The translations under genes and the position numbers were made by a program. The notes beneath the pieces were generated by a model. The model was not told where the DNA came from. It was given only the letters and a program-made list of their open reading frames with translations, and did not search any database. Source: a virus. From it: a DNA stretch of 21,168 bases. Positions 7,740 to 14,995 of this stretch are shown in pieces. The DNA is taken from the IMG/VR virus record IMGVR_UViG_3300034374_008555, positions 1 through 21,168 of that record. The stretch is one strand, 5' to 3'. The first letter of the stretch is position 1; every line of letters starts with the position of its first letter.

Positions 7740-8939
7740 ATGAAAGATCCCCGTGACAGAGTACAGAGAGAAGCATTCAAAGCCTGGTGTGAAAATGGCC
7801 GCCAGGGGACAATACAGGCCATCACAGGTGTAGGTAAGACATTCATTGCATTGCATGCGATAAATGAGCTTGAAGTAGGAGACAGGATACTCTTCCTTGC
7901 TGAAACACGACAACGTGAGCAGGATCTGAAAGAGCAGATCGTCAAATACAGAGAGGTCTTCGGTATAGATCTCAGTGGCAAGGACATAGAGTTCATGTGT
8001 TATCAGTCTGCCTATCGTAAGGTAGGTATGGAACACACTCTTGTAATTGCAGATGAGATACATGATTCCCTATCTCCGGCATATTCAAAGTATTATCGTA
8101 ACAACAGTTATGACCGTATAATGGGACTGTCAGCTACGATAGATGACGATGAAGTGACCATAGATGGGGAAGAGACCACAAAGATGGACCTGCTCAATAC
8201 CATTGCACCCATATGCTTTTCATACACGTTGGATGAGGGACAGGAGGATGGTACTTCCAGACCACTTGATATCTATGTACTGCACCACAAGCTGGACAGT
8301 ACCAGAAAGATCATACCTGGAGGTAGTAAGAAGAAGCCGTTCATGACCACTGAGGCAAAGACATACGAGTATTGGGACAAGAGATTCAAAAGATCCATGT
8401 TCTATCGTAATCCATCTCAGAAAGAGGTCGAGTTCAGGATAAGCTCCAATAGAAGAGCTGAGCTTCTGTATTCCCTTCCCTCAAAAGTAGAAGCTATAAA
8501 TCAGATACTTGCAGAACTTAATGGTAAAACCATTATCTTTGGCAACGATCTCAATGCACTGGAGCAGATAACTCCTAACGTAGTGAGATCAGCTAAGAAG
8601 GGAGAGTCTGCCAAACAGCGTGAGTCAGAGAACTCAAGCATCAGGCAGAAGTTTGACAACGGGGACATAGATGTGATAGCATCATTCAAGATGCTGAAAC
8701 AAGGTGCCAATCTTAAAGGCATCGATAATGTCATTCTCATGTCGTACTACAGTAAGGAGAGAGATCTTCTTCAACGTGTAGGTCGATTGAGAAAGGATGG
8801 CAATCGCATCGGTACCGTTATCATCCCGGTAACTGTAGGTACACAAGAAGAAAAATGGTTCACAAAGATGACAGAGGGAGTGAACATAAGAATGACTCCC
8901 TGTTTGAACGTGACGGATCTTGTATCCAGGCTGAAATAG
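7740..8939 (+). CDS. superfamily 2 DNA helicase (DEIH box)
   Basis: A 399-residue SF2 helicase or translocase. Motif I is AITGVGKT (27-34), motif II is the DEAH variant DEIH (105-108), motif III is SAT (131-133) and motif VI is QRVGR (345-349). KTIIFGND, ASFKMLKQGANLKGIDN and an LMSYYSKERD segment mark the second RecA-like lobe. The layout resembles the XPB/UvsW/RapA-like helicases that many phages carry for fork restart, recombination or R-loop removal. It starts 15 bases after the polymerase stop, in an A-rich leader. The exact subfamily is not resolved. Confidence 0.93.
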   Translation: MKDPRDRVQREAFKAWCENGRQGTIQAITGVGKTFIALHAINELEVGDRILFLAETRQREQDLKEQIVKYREVFGIDLSGKDIEFMCYQSAYRKVGMEHTLVIADEIHDSLSPAYSKYYRNNSYDRIMGLSATIDDDEVTIDGEETTKMDLLNTIAPICFSYTLDEGQEDGTSRPLDIYVLHHKLDSTRKIIPGGSKKKPFMTTEAKTYEYWDKRFKRSMFYRNPSQKEVEFRISSNRRAELLYSLPSKVEAINQILAELNGKTIIFGNDLNALEQITPNVVRSAKKGESAKQRESENSSIRQKFDNGDIDVIASFKMLKQGANLKGIDNVILMSYYSKERDLLQRVGRLRKDGNRIGTVIIPVTVGTQEEKWFTKMTEGVNIRMTPCLNVTDLVSRLK

Positions 8940-9118
8940 AGAATGTTGATCTTATACAGGCATTCATCGATATCCTGCGGGAAGAGATGGATGATATACA
9001 GGAGGATCAACTACCACTGTTGTTAAGGAAAAGGTTCGGTATCGGTCTCAGTTATGAGCAGGTACAGGACATTCTTTACGGCAGACCGTATATTGTAGAA
9101 GAAGGGATACAGGGATAG
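8855..9118 (+). CDS. unknown small acidic protein (87 aa)
   Basis: An 87-residue product whose first 28 codons lie inside the end of the helicase gene. The N-terminal part is low in pattern. Residues 28-87 are acidic and probably helical (AEIENVDLIQAFIDILREEM onward) and finish with GLSYEQVQDILYG, which reads like a small helix-turn-helix or UBA-type three-helix bundle. The ATG at 8855 has the A-rich leader seen elsewhere (cacaagaagaaaa). No later in-frame ATG precedes the conserved-looking helical part, which supports this start. The family is not recognised; it may assist the helicase or bind DNA. Confidence 0.6.
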   Translation: MVHKDDRGSEHKNDSLFERDGSCIQAEIENVDLIQAFIDILREEMDDIQEDQLPLLLRKRFGIGLSYEQVQDILYGRPYIVEEGIQG

Positions 9119-9147
9119 TATATTTATGATCCTTGTAAAGTAGTAGA

Positions 9148-9741
9148 ATGATTATTACAATCGATACGGAGATTCTTGATGAACATCTTATAAGACCTGA
9201 TGAGTATGTATATCTGGCCAGACTCATGGCCGATACGGATGCTCTGAAGAAAGTACTGTTGAATGTTGACGGTAAGAAACTTGTAAGACGTGGATACATT
9301 GAGATAAATGATGGGCAGGCCTATCTGACAGATAAGACCAGAGAACTTTTCAAGATACCGAGAGAAGGATTTGTTACTCCTAAGGTGGACATTGATGCTG
9401 CAGTAAGTGTAGAGAACATCAAAGAGTTCGCTAAGAAGTATCAGGCCCTGTTCCCTGTAGGTGTGAGAAGTGGAGGTTATCTTGTAAGAGGTACTGCACA
9501 GTCATGTGAAAGTAAGCTTAGATCCTTTAGAAGAAAGTATCCTGATTATGATGAGGCGATCATCCTTCAGGCGACCAAGAACTATGTGGACAGAAAAGCA
9601 AGAGAGGCCTATAATCATATGAAGCTGGCACCATATTTCATCGAAAAGGATGGAATATCGATGCTTGCAGCAGAATGTGAGGAATTATTGGCCAAAGGTA
9701 CAACAGGAAGAAGTGATGATGACTGGGGAAAGGACGTATGA
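9148..9741 (+). CDS. winged-helix-like protein upstream of the replicative helicase (possible helicase loader)
   Basis: A 197-residue product. Residues 1-70 suggest a winged-helix arrangement (helices around EYVYLARLMADTD and KKVLLNVDGKKLVRRGYI, then a short hairpin INDGQAYLTDKTR). Residues 88-175 are a helical, basic region (KLRSFRRKYPDYDEAI, NYVDRKAREAYNHMKLAPYF) like the C-terminal parts of phage replication-initiation proteins. It overlaps the DnaB-like helicase by 26 bases. Winged-helix proteins next to a replicative helicase are often loaders or origin-binding proteins. That is the best guess, but no catalytic or diagnostic motif confirms it. Confidence 0.55.
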   Translation: MIITIDTEILDEHLIRPDEYVYLARLMADTDALKKVLLNVDGKKLVRRGYIEINDGQAYLTDKTRELFKIPREGFVTPKVDIDAAVSVENIKEFAKKYQALFPVGVRSGGYLVRGTAQSCESKLRSFRRKYPDYDEAIILQATKNYVDRKAREAYNHMKLAPYFIEKDGISMLAAECEELLAKGTTGRSDDDWGKDV

Positions 9742-10795
9742 TGCTGCGTATGATCGAATAATTGGAAACCGTGACAGGGTTCTGTCAGGAAAGGTCAACT
9801 GTATACCTTTCAAACTACCAAGACTCCAAAAATTCGTACCGGGACTTGAACCAAAGACCTACACCATAATCACAGCATCAAGTGGTGTGGGGAAGTCAAA
9901 GCTTGCTAAGCTGTTGTATGTGATAAGGGCGTATGATTACATCAGGGAGAACCCCGATTGTGGGATCAAACTGAAGATCTTTTACTTCTGCCTTGAGGAG
10001 TATAGAGAGATATTCATGCAGTCACTTATCATCCACCGTCTTTATACTCTGTACAATAAGAGGGTGGATATCAAGGTACTGAACTCCATGCATCCTGAGA
10101 AGGTGTTGGATGAGGAAACTGTTGAGCAGATAAGAGGGCTCAAGGAGTATTTTGATGAGATGGAGCGTAACTGTCTGGTGATCTATGATAGACTGAAAAG
10201 TCCTGAGAAGATATACCATGCATTGAAAAGTTATGCTGAGACAAACGGTAAATGGGAGAATGATGTATATGTTCCCAATGATCCTGAAGAGCTGGTGGTA
10301 CCGATCTTTGATCACATATCACTTCTTCAACCCGGCAAGGGAGAGTCATTGATGGATGCGATAAACAGATTCTCTTCAAACTTTCTTGTCGATCTCAGGA
10401 ATACTTACGGGATGTCCCCTATTGTGGTCCAACAGCAGTCCTCTGATAAGGAGAAGCAGGTCTATACCACATCAGGTTCTTCTGTGGAATCAAAGTTGGA
10501 GCCGTCACTGGACGGCCTGGCCGACAATAAGAAGACACAGAGGGATGCGGACATGGTAATAGGACTGTTTGCACCTAACAGATATGAGATACCTCAGCAC
10601 AGAGGTTACAATATCCGTAAGATGCAGGACTTCTATCGATCCATCTCAGTTCTCAAGAACAGGTATGGGGCTTCAAATCTGAGAGTAGGGACGTTCTTCG
10701 ATGGTTGCGTAGGTGACTTCGTAGAGCTGCCCAATGTATCAGATGAAGTACAGATGAGTAGAGTTTTCAATTTAATAGAAACACTTAATGAGTGA
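9716..10795 (+). CDS. DnaB-like replicative helicase ATPase (RecA core only)
   Basis: About 359 residues: the RecA-type ATPase of replicative helicases without the usual DnaB N-terminal domain. Walker A is ASSGVGKSK (54-62). A Glu-rich strand YFCLEEYREIF corresponds to motif H1a, FDHISLL to Walker B, the Gln run IVVQQQSSD to motif H3, and LKNRYGASNLRVGTFFDG to motif H4. The frame is open further upstream to 9650. The ATG pair at 9716/9719 is chosen because it leaves a short 26-base overlap and the extra upstream residues look non-coding. It would unwind the fork ahead of the family A polymerase, with the primase at 12330. Confidence 0.85.
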   Translation: MMTGERTYDAAYDRIIGNRDRVLSGKVNCIPFKLPRLQKFVPGLEPKTYTIITASSGVGKSKLAKLLYVIRAYDYIRENPDCGIKLKIFYFCLEEYREIFMQSLIIHRLYTLYNKRVDIKVLNSMHPEKVLDEETVEQIRGLKEYFDEMERNCLVIYDRLKSPEKIYHALKSYAETNGKWENDVYVPNDPEELVVPIFDHISLLQPGKGESLMDAINRFSSNFLVDLRNTYGMSPIVVQQQSSDKEKQVYTTSGSSVESKLEPSLDGLADNKKTQRDADMVIGLFAPNRYEIPQHRGYNIRKMQDFYRSISVLKNRYGASNLRVGTFFDGCVGDFVELPNVSDEVQMSRVFNLIETLNE

Positions 10796-11522
10796 AATTA
10801 TCCTGCCAAGGGAGAAGGTAAAGGCCACCCAGGTGAATCCTAGAAGGCTTGTGCTATATGCACCTCCCAAAATGGGGAAGACCACACTTGTATCAATGTT
10901 GGGCAACTGTCTGATACTTGATCTGGAGAACGGTTCTGACTTCGTTGATGCCATGAAACTGAAGGCGAACAGCGTAGATGAGATCCGTCAGATCATGGAC
11001 AAGATAGATGAAGCCGGAAAACCCTATGACTATATAGCCATAGACACGGTGACCAAACTTGAGGAGATGGTACTTCCACTTGCCCTCAAGTTGTACAAGA
11101 ACACACCTATGGGTAAGAACTTCAAGGGTGATGATGTCAGAAAGTTACCTAACGGTGCAGGTTATCTGTATCTGCGTGAGGCCTTTTCAAAGGTGATAGC
11201 ACGGATAGAGAAGAGTGCATCAAAGGGTATAATCCTGATAGGTCACCTGAAGGAGAAGATGCTCGGTAAGGAAGGTAAAGAGGTGAATGCAAAGGACATC
11301 AACCTTACAGGACAGAACAAGAACATTGTCTGTGCTGATGCAGATGCCATCGGATACCTGTACCGGGACAAGAACAAGACCATTCTCAACTTCTCATCAT
11401 CTGAGGAAGTGCTCTGCGGATCCCGATCTGCACACCTTAAAGGTAAAAGCATCATACTCGGTGAAGAGGTTGATGGTAATTTGGTATCCCACTGGGATGA
11501 AGTATATTTAACTAATCAGTAA
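10788..11522 (+). CDS. Sak4-like RecA-family ATPase (AAA_24)
   Basis: A 244-residue single RecA-like domain. Walker A is APPKMGKTT (25-33), a strand LILDLENGSD follows, the Walker B-like segment is DYIAIDTVTKLEE (81-93), and IILIGHLKEK is a later core strand. This matches the phage AAA_24 or Sak4 group: small RecA-like annealing ATPases known to work with the phage SSB in homologous recombination. The gene immediately downstream is the putative SSB, the pairing expected from that literature. The start overlaps the helicase stop by eight bases (ATGAGTGA). Strand annealing has not been shown for this protein. Confidence 0.85.
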   Translation: MSEIILPREKVKATQVNPRRLVLYAPPKMGKTTLVSMLGNCLILDLENGSDFVDAMKLKANSVDEIRQIMDKIDEAGKPYDYIAIDTVTKLEEMVLPLALKLYKNTPMGKNFKGDDVRKLPNGAGYLYLREAFSKVIARIEKSASKGIILIGHLKEKMLGKEGKEVNAKDINLTGQNKNIVCADADAIGYLYRDKNKTILNFSSSEEVLCGSRSAHLKGKSIILGEEVDGNLVSHWDEVYLTNQ

Positions 11523-11533
11523 AACTGATAAAA

Positions 11534-12328
11534 ATGAAGATCGATAATAGATCAAATGACGAAGGTGGATCAAGAAAATTGTACACCGGCATTGCTAACA
11601 TGAAAGTAGTAGCGATCAATCCTACAATGTCTGAGCTCACTGATCTTGGATACAATCCACAACAGGAACCTGAGTACATCTCAGTGACACCTGAAGGCCA
11701 TGCCAAGGTAGTGATCGATTTCTTCCTCAAGCATGAGGAGACAGGACTTCTTGCAAAGAGAAGATTCTGGTTGGAGAACCGTGATCGTGATACCCGTGCC
11801 GGTGATAAGAAAGAGTACATCAATAACTACGGACAGACAACATTCGTAGAAAGCATTGATGCTCTTCAGCAGTGGTTCGGTAAAGAGGGTGCACGTCCTT
11901 CCAAGGTAGGTGAGGGACAGCTCATCAACTTCATTGCAGCTTGGGCCAATGTGAATCCTTATGCAGATGCAGCAGGTAACAGAGGTCTTTGCTACTTCGA
12001 GGACGTGTCCAAGTTGTTCACCAATGATCTGAGTGAGATCCGTGAGATCTTTGATCAGATCAAGGATGACAATGAGGTAAAGGTGTTACTCAATGTAATT
12101 ACCACTGAAGACGGTAAGACCTATCAGGATGTTTACATGCATCACTTTGATAGAGCAGCTTCCAAGTCTACCAAGGCATGGGAGAACGCACTTGCCAATG
12201 ACTACACTCAGTGTAAAGGTAACTACCAGAACTCCCTTGAGTTCAAGGAGTACGTTCCTAAACCAGTGGAAACCACTGATACTCCAGACTCTGTGATCCC
12301 AGAGCCTGAGACAGAGGCACCTTGGTAA
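11534..12328 (+). CDS. putative phage single-stranded DNA-binding protein
   Basis: A 264-residue protein placed between the Sak4-like ATPase and the primase. The first 170 residues alternate strands and loops with many aromatic residues (RRFWLENRDRD, YGQTTFVESIDALQQWFG, INFIAAWANVNPY), consistent with an OB-type fold. The C-terminus is a disordered Pro/Glu/Thr-rich acidic tail ending ETEAPW, an acidic run plus terminal aromatic like the protein-docking tip of bacterial SSBs. No invariant motif defines phage SSBs, so the call rests on context and the tail. The leader actgataaaaATG is typical of this genome. Another nucleic-acid-binding role remains possible. Confidence 0.6.
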   Translation: MKIDNRSNDEGGSRKLYTGIANMKVVAINPTMSELTDLGYNPQQEPEYISVTPEGHAKVVIDFFLKHEETGLLAKRRFWLENRDRDTRAGDKKEYINNYGQTTFVESIDALQQWFGKEGARPSKVGEGQLINFIAAWANVNPYADAAGNRGLCYFEDVSKLFTNDLSEIREIFDQIKDDNEVKVLLNVITTEDGKTYQDVYMHHFDRAASKSTKAWENALANDYTQCKGNYQNSLEFKEYVPKPVETTDTPDSVIPEPETEAPW

Positions 12329-12329
12329 G

Positions 12330-13256
12330 ATGTTCCAGACAAGGAATGCGGAAGTACCATTAAGGATAGATATCCTTGAGGAGTACAGTGAGCTGCAGAT
12401 ATACAGACACTACTTTCCTGACATTCCTATAGGTGAGTTGACATCCTCTCCGTTCAGAGAGGATAAGAATCCTTCATTCATAATAAGGGTGAAGGATGAT
12501 CACACCTATTATCATGACTATGCATTGGGAGAGACGGGGGATGTTATATCCTTCGTCTCCAATGTATATCCTGAACTGGACCGTGATGAACTGCTGTTAC
12601 AGATAACAAAGGATCTTGATACCGGTGAAGTACCTGACGTCACATATGTGAGAAAGAATCCCATAAAGAGGGATCTGAAGATAAAACGCAGGGAATATAC
12701 TAAAGGAGATCTGGCATTCTGGGATCAGTACGGTATCACACAAAGGACTCTGAAACTGTTCAGGGTCAGCCCCATTTCATATTACTGGATAAACGACACG
12801 AGGTTCACATGTGAAGAGCCTGCATATGCCTATGATCTCGGTGGAGAGTACAAGGTGTACAGACCTACCAAGGAGGATTACAGGTTCATAGCAGGTGGTG
12901 TCAAGATACAGGGTATAGATCTGTTACCACGCACACACGACATTCTGATCATTCAGAAATCATACAAGGACGTGATGCTGTGCTATGAGTTCGGATATCC
13001 TGCAATGGCACCGCAGAGTGAGACGTGTCCGATACCTTCTGATATAATGGAGGACATGAAACAAAGATTCAAACGTATTGTCATACTCTATGATAACGAT
13101 GATGCTGGCATAAAGGCCGCAACACAACTGTCAGAACAGTATGATCTTGAGAAAATATTCCTTACTGAGGCAAAAGATCTTTCAGATCATGTATTTTTGC
13201 ATGGCAAGGAGTATACCAAGAATACGTTAAAAGAACTGTTGAATGAACAACAATAG
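12330..13256 (+). CDS. DnaG-like primase with altered zinc-finger and Toprim sites
   Basis: A 308-residue primase-like protein. Residues 39-80 follow the CHC2 primase zinc domain in outline (SSPFREDKNPSF ... GETGDVISFV), but every zinc ligand is gone: the usual CPFH reads SPFR and the FHCFGC segment reads YYHDYALG. The Toprim part follows, with DILIIQKSYKDVM (204-216) in place of the usual Glu-containing first motif and ILYDNDDAG (252-260) as the DxD metal motif. It lacks a helicase-binding or helicase domain. It probably makes primers for the phage fork; the changes may mean different DNA recognition. Its start lies one base after the SSB stop. Confidence 0.8.
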   Translation: MFQTRNAEVPLRIDILEEYSELQIYRHYFPDIPIGELTSSPFREDKNPSFIIRVKDDHTYYHDYALGETGDVISFVSNVYPELDRDELLLQITKDLDTGEVPDVTYVRKNPIKRDLKIKRREYTKGDLAFWDQYGITQRTLKLFRVSPISYYWINDTRFTCEEPAYAYDLGGEYKVYRPTKEDYRFIAGGVKIQGIDLLPRTHDILIIQKSYKDVMLCYEFGYPAMAPQSETCPIPSDIMEDMKQRFKRIVILYDNDDAGIKAATQLSEQYDLEKIFLTEAKDLSDHVFLHGKEYTKNTLKELLNEQQ

Positions 13257-13602
13257 AAGAAGGGGTAATAAATGGGAACTGGATTGCATAGCCATCTTGA
13301 AGGATATCTTTCCTGATGCTGTAAGCTCAAGGGCTGAGAGCAGGGCGAGAGATGCTGCCAAGGTGGACATATGTCATACAGGTGAGTTTAATTTCCAATG
13401 TAAGAATTTATCAAAGAAGGTAAATTACGATGAGATACTGGCAGAGATGCCGGACGAGGGGAAGATCAATGTCATACTCAGTAAGTTGACAGAGAAGAAA
13501 GGTAAGCGCTTCTATGAGAAGGGCAGATTCGTAATGCTCGATATGATGGATTTTGTAAGGATTCTAAATGGATACATTGAGAATAGCAAACCTCGGTCTT
13601 GA
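13243..13602 (+). CDS. PD-(D/E)XK nuclease, Holliday-junction-resolvase-like
   Basis: A 119-residue protein with the layout of small archaeal-type Hjc resolvases and related nucleases: a basic N-terminus NNNRRRGNKWE with Glu12, then RAESRARDAAKVD with Asp42, then a strand ending in FQCK (Gln52, Lys54), which together form an E-D-QxK catalytic set. The length fits the resolvase family (about 120-140 residues). Its position after the polymerase, Sak4, SSB and primase genes suggests resolution of branched replication and recombination intermediates. It overlaps the primase by 14 bases. A restriction-type or single-strand nuclease role is also compatible with the motif. Confidence 0.75.
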   Translation: MNNNRRRGNKWELDCIAILKDIFPDAVSSRAESRARDAAKVDICHTGEFNFQCKNLSKKVNYDEILAEMPDEGKINVILSKLTEKKGKRFYEKGRFVMLDMMDFVRILNGYIENSKPRS

Positions 13603-13858
13603 TAGGGATGTTCTGGAATATCTGGAGTCAAGGCTCGGGAAGAATGCATCTTTTACACTGGCACGTAATTATCTGGAGGACATGATGACAGAGTATTCAC
13701 TCAATATCATGGTACCTGAACCGGATGAGATGGTGATCCAGTTGATAAAGGATCATTATACACTAAGTACATATTATTCACAACTCATACAAAAATTTGA
13801 AGAAAATGAGAACGATCACAGTAAAAACAGGAAGCGGAGTACAGAGCTATCAGTCTAA
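13568..13858 (+). CDS. unknown small helical protein (96 aa)
   Basis: A 96-residue, mainly helical product that overlaps the nuclease gene by 35 bases and the ubiquitin-like gene by 53. Residues 1-75 contain several amphipathic helices (GLDRDVLEYLESRLG, FTLARNYLEDMMTEYSL, DEMVIQLIKDHY). The final 20 residues (EENENDHSKNRKRSTELSV) are polar and basic and lie entirely within the overlap with the next gene. That tail may therefore be shaped by the overlapping frame. No family is recognised. Its position between a nuclease and the Ubl makes it a candidate partner or substrate of either. Confidence 0.65.
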   Translation: MDTLRIANLGLDRDVLEYLESRLGKNASFTLARNYLEDMMTEYSLNIMVPEPDEMVIQLIKDHYTLSTYYSQLIQKFEENENDHSKNRKRSTELSV

Positions 13859-14024
13859 TGCAACAACCTTGGCAGAACTTTCTGCAGAAACAGGAGTTGA
13901 CTTTACAGGTCAGTCAGTAATTGCCAAGGAGGCAAGACTGATGATGGATGATCTGAGTACACCGTTACCTACAGGGAATATCACCCTCGTTGCCAGCGCT
14001 TCCCGTATGAAGGCAGGCGCTTAA
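13806..14024 (+). CDS. ubiquitin-like beta-grasp protein (Ubl)
   Basis: A 72-residue protein with the strand order of a beta-grasp Ubl: a first hairpin (MRTITVKTGSGVQSYQS), a helix (TTLAELSAETG), a strand (SVIAKEARLMMDDLS), and a last strand leading into a flexible C-terminal tail (GNITLVASASRMKAGA). The length matches ubiquitin, ThiS/MoaD and PRTRC protein C. The tail ends Lys-Ala-Gly-Ala, not Gly-Gly, so Ala removal or direct use of the Ala terminus must be considered. The ATG at 13806 is preferred over an in-frame TTG at 13797. Identification as a Ubl depends partly on the E2, JAB and E1 genes that follow. It is the last gene before a terminator. Confidence 0.75.
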   Translation: MRTITVKTGSGVQSYQSNATTLAELSAETGVDFTGQSVIAKEARLMMDDLSTPLPTGNITLVASASRMKAGA

Positions 14025-14031
14025 AATGAAA

Positions 14032-14063
14032 GGAGAGAGAGGCGAAAGCCTCTCTTTCTTTTT
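14032..14063 (+). terminator. hairpin terminator between the Ubl and E2 genes
   Basis: An eight-base-pair stem, AGAGAGGC (14036-14043) with GCCTCTCT (14048-14055), closes a GAAA tetraloop. It is extended by further pairs with G-T wobbles and followed by a T-rich run (TTCTTTTTC). It begins eight bases after the Ubl stop and its stem ends 37 bases before the E2-like ATG. Transcription of the replication operon should largely end here, with read-through possibly supplying the E2-JAB-E1 genes at a lower level. Confidence 0.85.
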
Positions 14064-14092
14064 CTTATTCACTAACTATAAATAAATATACC

Positions 14093-14995
14093 ATGGTGAT
14101 AACACAGGCCGTCACGGCCGGATCCATAAAAGAATGTGCTCTGCATTTCTTTGATCATGTGGAAGTATCCTCCAATTTTGTGTACATACTGTTTCCGGAG
14201 CTTACAGTTACCAATGAGCTGGATCTCAGTATAGACATACAGGATCTTGTAGTAAAGTTGGAGTACAGTATACTCAGGGACAATAAGGTCATGTTTGAAA
14301 ACATGCAGGGACTGCGTATACAGACCGATCTTACTCAGTTTCTGGGATATTATTCCCACTCCCATCTTCCTAAATTCGGACTTGATGACTTTAACAGATT
14401 CTGTCTTGGAAGTGATACTCCTATGAAAGCTGCTTTGGATACTACAGAAGTTGACATGGATGTTGTATTCGGTCTTGTGAACTCATTCGTACGTAATGAA
14501 TCAGTAGCAGGAGTACCTCATGTAAAACTGGATACTGTACTGGACCTGAACAATGTATTGTCACATCTCTTAAAAAGTAAGGTCCCTACCATACGTCACA
14601 TATCAAGTATTGCAAAGGATATGTTGGAGAATGGTAATCTTTCCTATCAGTATGTGTCTGACGGTATTCTTCCTAGAATAAAGATACGGTCAGGAGATGA
14701 TGAGAGGTTGCTGAGACTTTTAGTGGACAATGGACTGGGAACAGACATGTCCTCTTATAGTATGTTACAGCTCATGCAAAAGATACACTTATCTGTTCGG
14801 GAAGAGGATGGAGAGTATCATCTCGGTCTTTTGAATCCCTTTACCATTGACGGTGTGACAATTGACAGAAAACATATAATCCCTACTGAGGAGGAACTGT
14901 CCCACATCAGAGACAATGTGAGTTCAGGGGCTGAAGATGTAAAAAAGGCCTACAAGTATTTAGAAACATTCTTAAATAAATATCTTAATCTATGA
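14093..14995 (+). CDS. E2-like ubiquitin-conjugating-fold protein
   Basis: A 300-residue protein with the hallmark of prokaryotic E2-like proteins. The segment YYSHSHLPKFG (86-96) corresponds to the conserved His-Pro-His/Asn flap, and FCLG (103-106) carries the candidate thioester cysteine, Cys104. The preceding 80 residues provide strands expected of the UBC fold (NFVYILFPELTVTN, DLVVKLEYSILRDNKVMF). The remaining 190 residues are helical, of unknown role, and longer than a minimal E2. The next gene is a JAB peptidase and the one after it an E1-like enzyme, the classic prokaryotic conjugation neighbourhood. The family would transfer the Ubl to a target Lys; activity here is inferred. The gene starts a new transcript segment after the terminator. 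Confidence 0.75.
   Translation: MVITQAVTAGSIKECALHFFDHVEVSSNFVYILFPELTVTNELDLSIDIQDLVVKLEYSILRDNKVMFENMQGLRIQTDLTQFLGYYSHSHLPKFGLDDFNRFCLGSDTPMKAALDTTEVDMDVVFGLVNSFVRNESVAGVPHVKLDTVLDLNNVLSHLLKSKVPTIRHISSIAKDMLENGNLSYQYVSDGILPRIKIRSGDDERLLRLLVDNGLGTDMSSYSMLQLMQKIHLSVREEDGEYHLGLLNPFTIDGVTIDRKHIIPTEEELSHIRDNVSSGAEDVKKAYKYLETFLNKYLNL

Noticed and set aside
7590-8063. A 157-codon minus-strand frame opposite the polymerase end and helicase start
   Set aside because: Both plus-strand genes are supported by catalytic motifs over the same bases, and no minus-strand gene order is visible elsewhere.
14026-14085. A short frame (ATG 14026, about 19 codons) running through the hairpin
   Set aside because: It is made of the palindrome itself, ends shortly after it and has no leader; the hairpin explains the sequence better.
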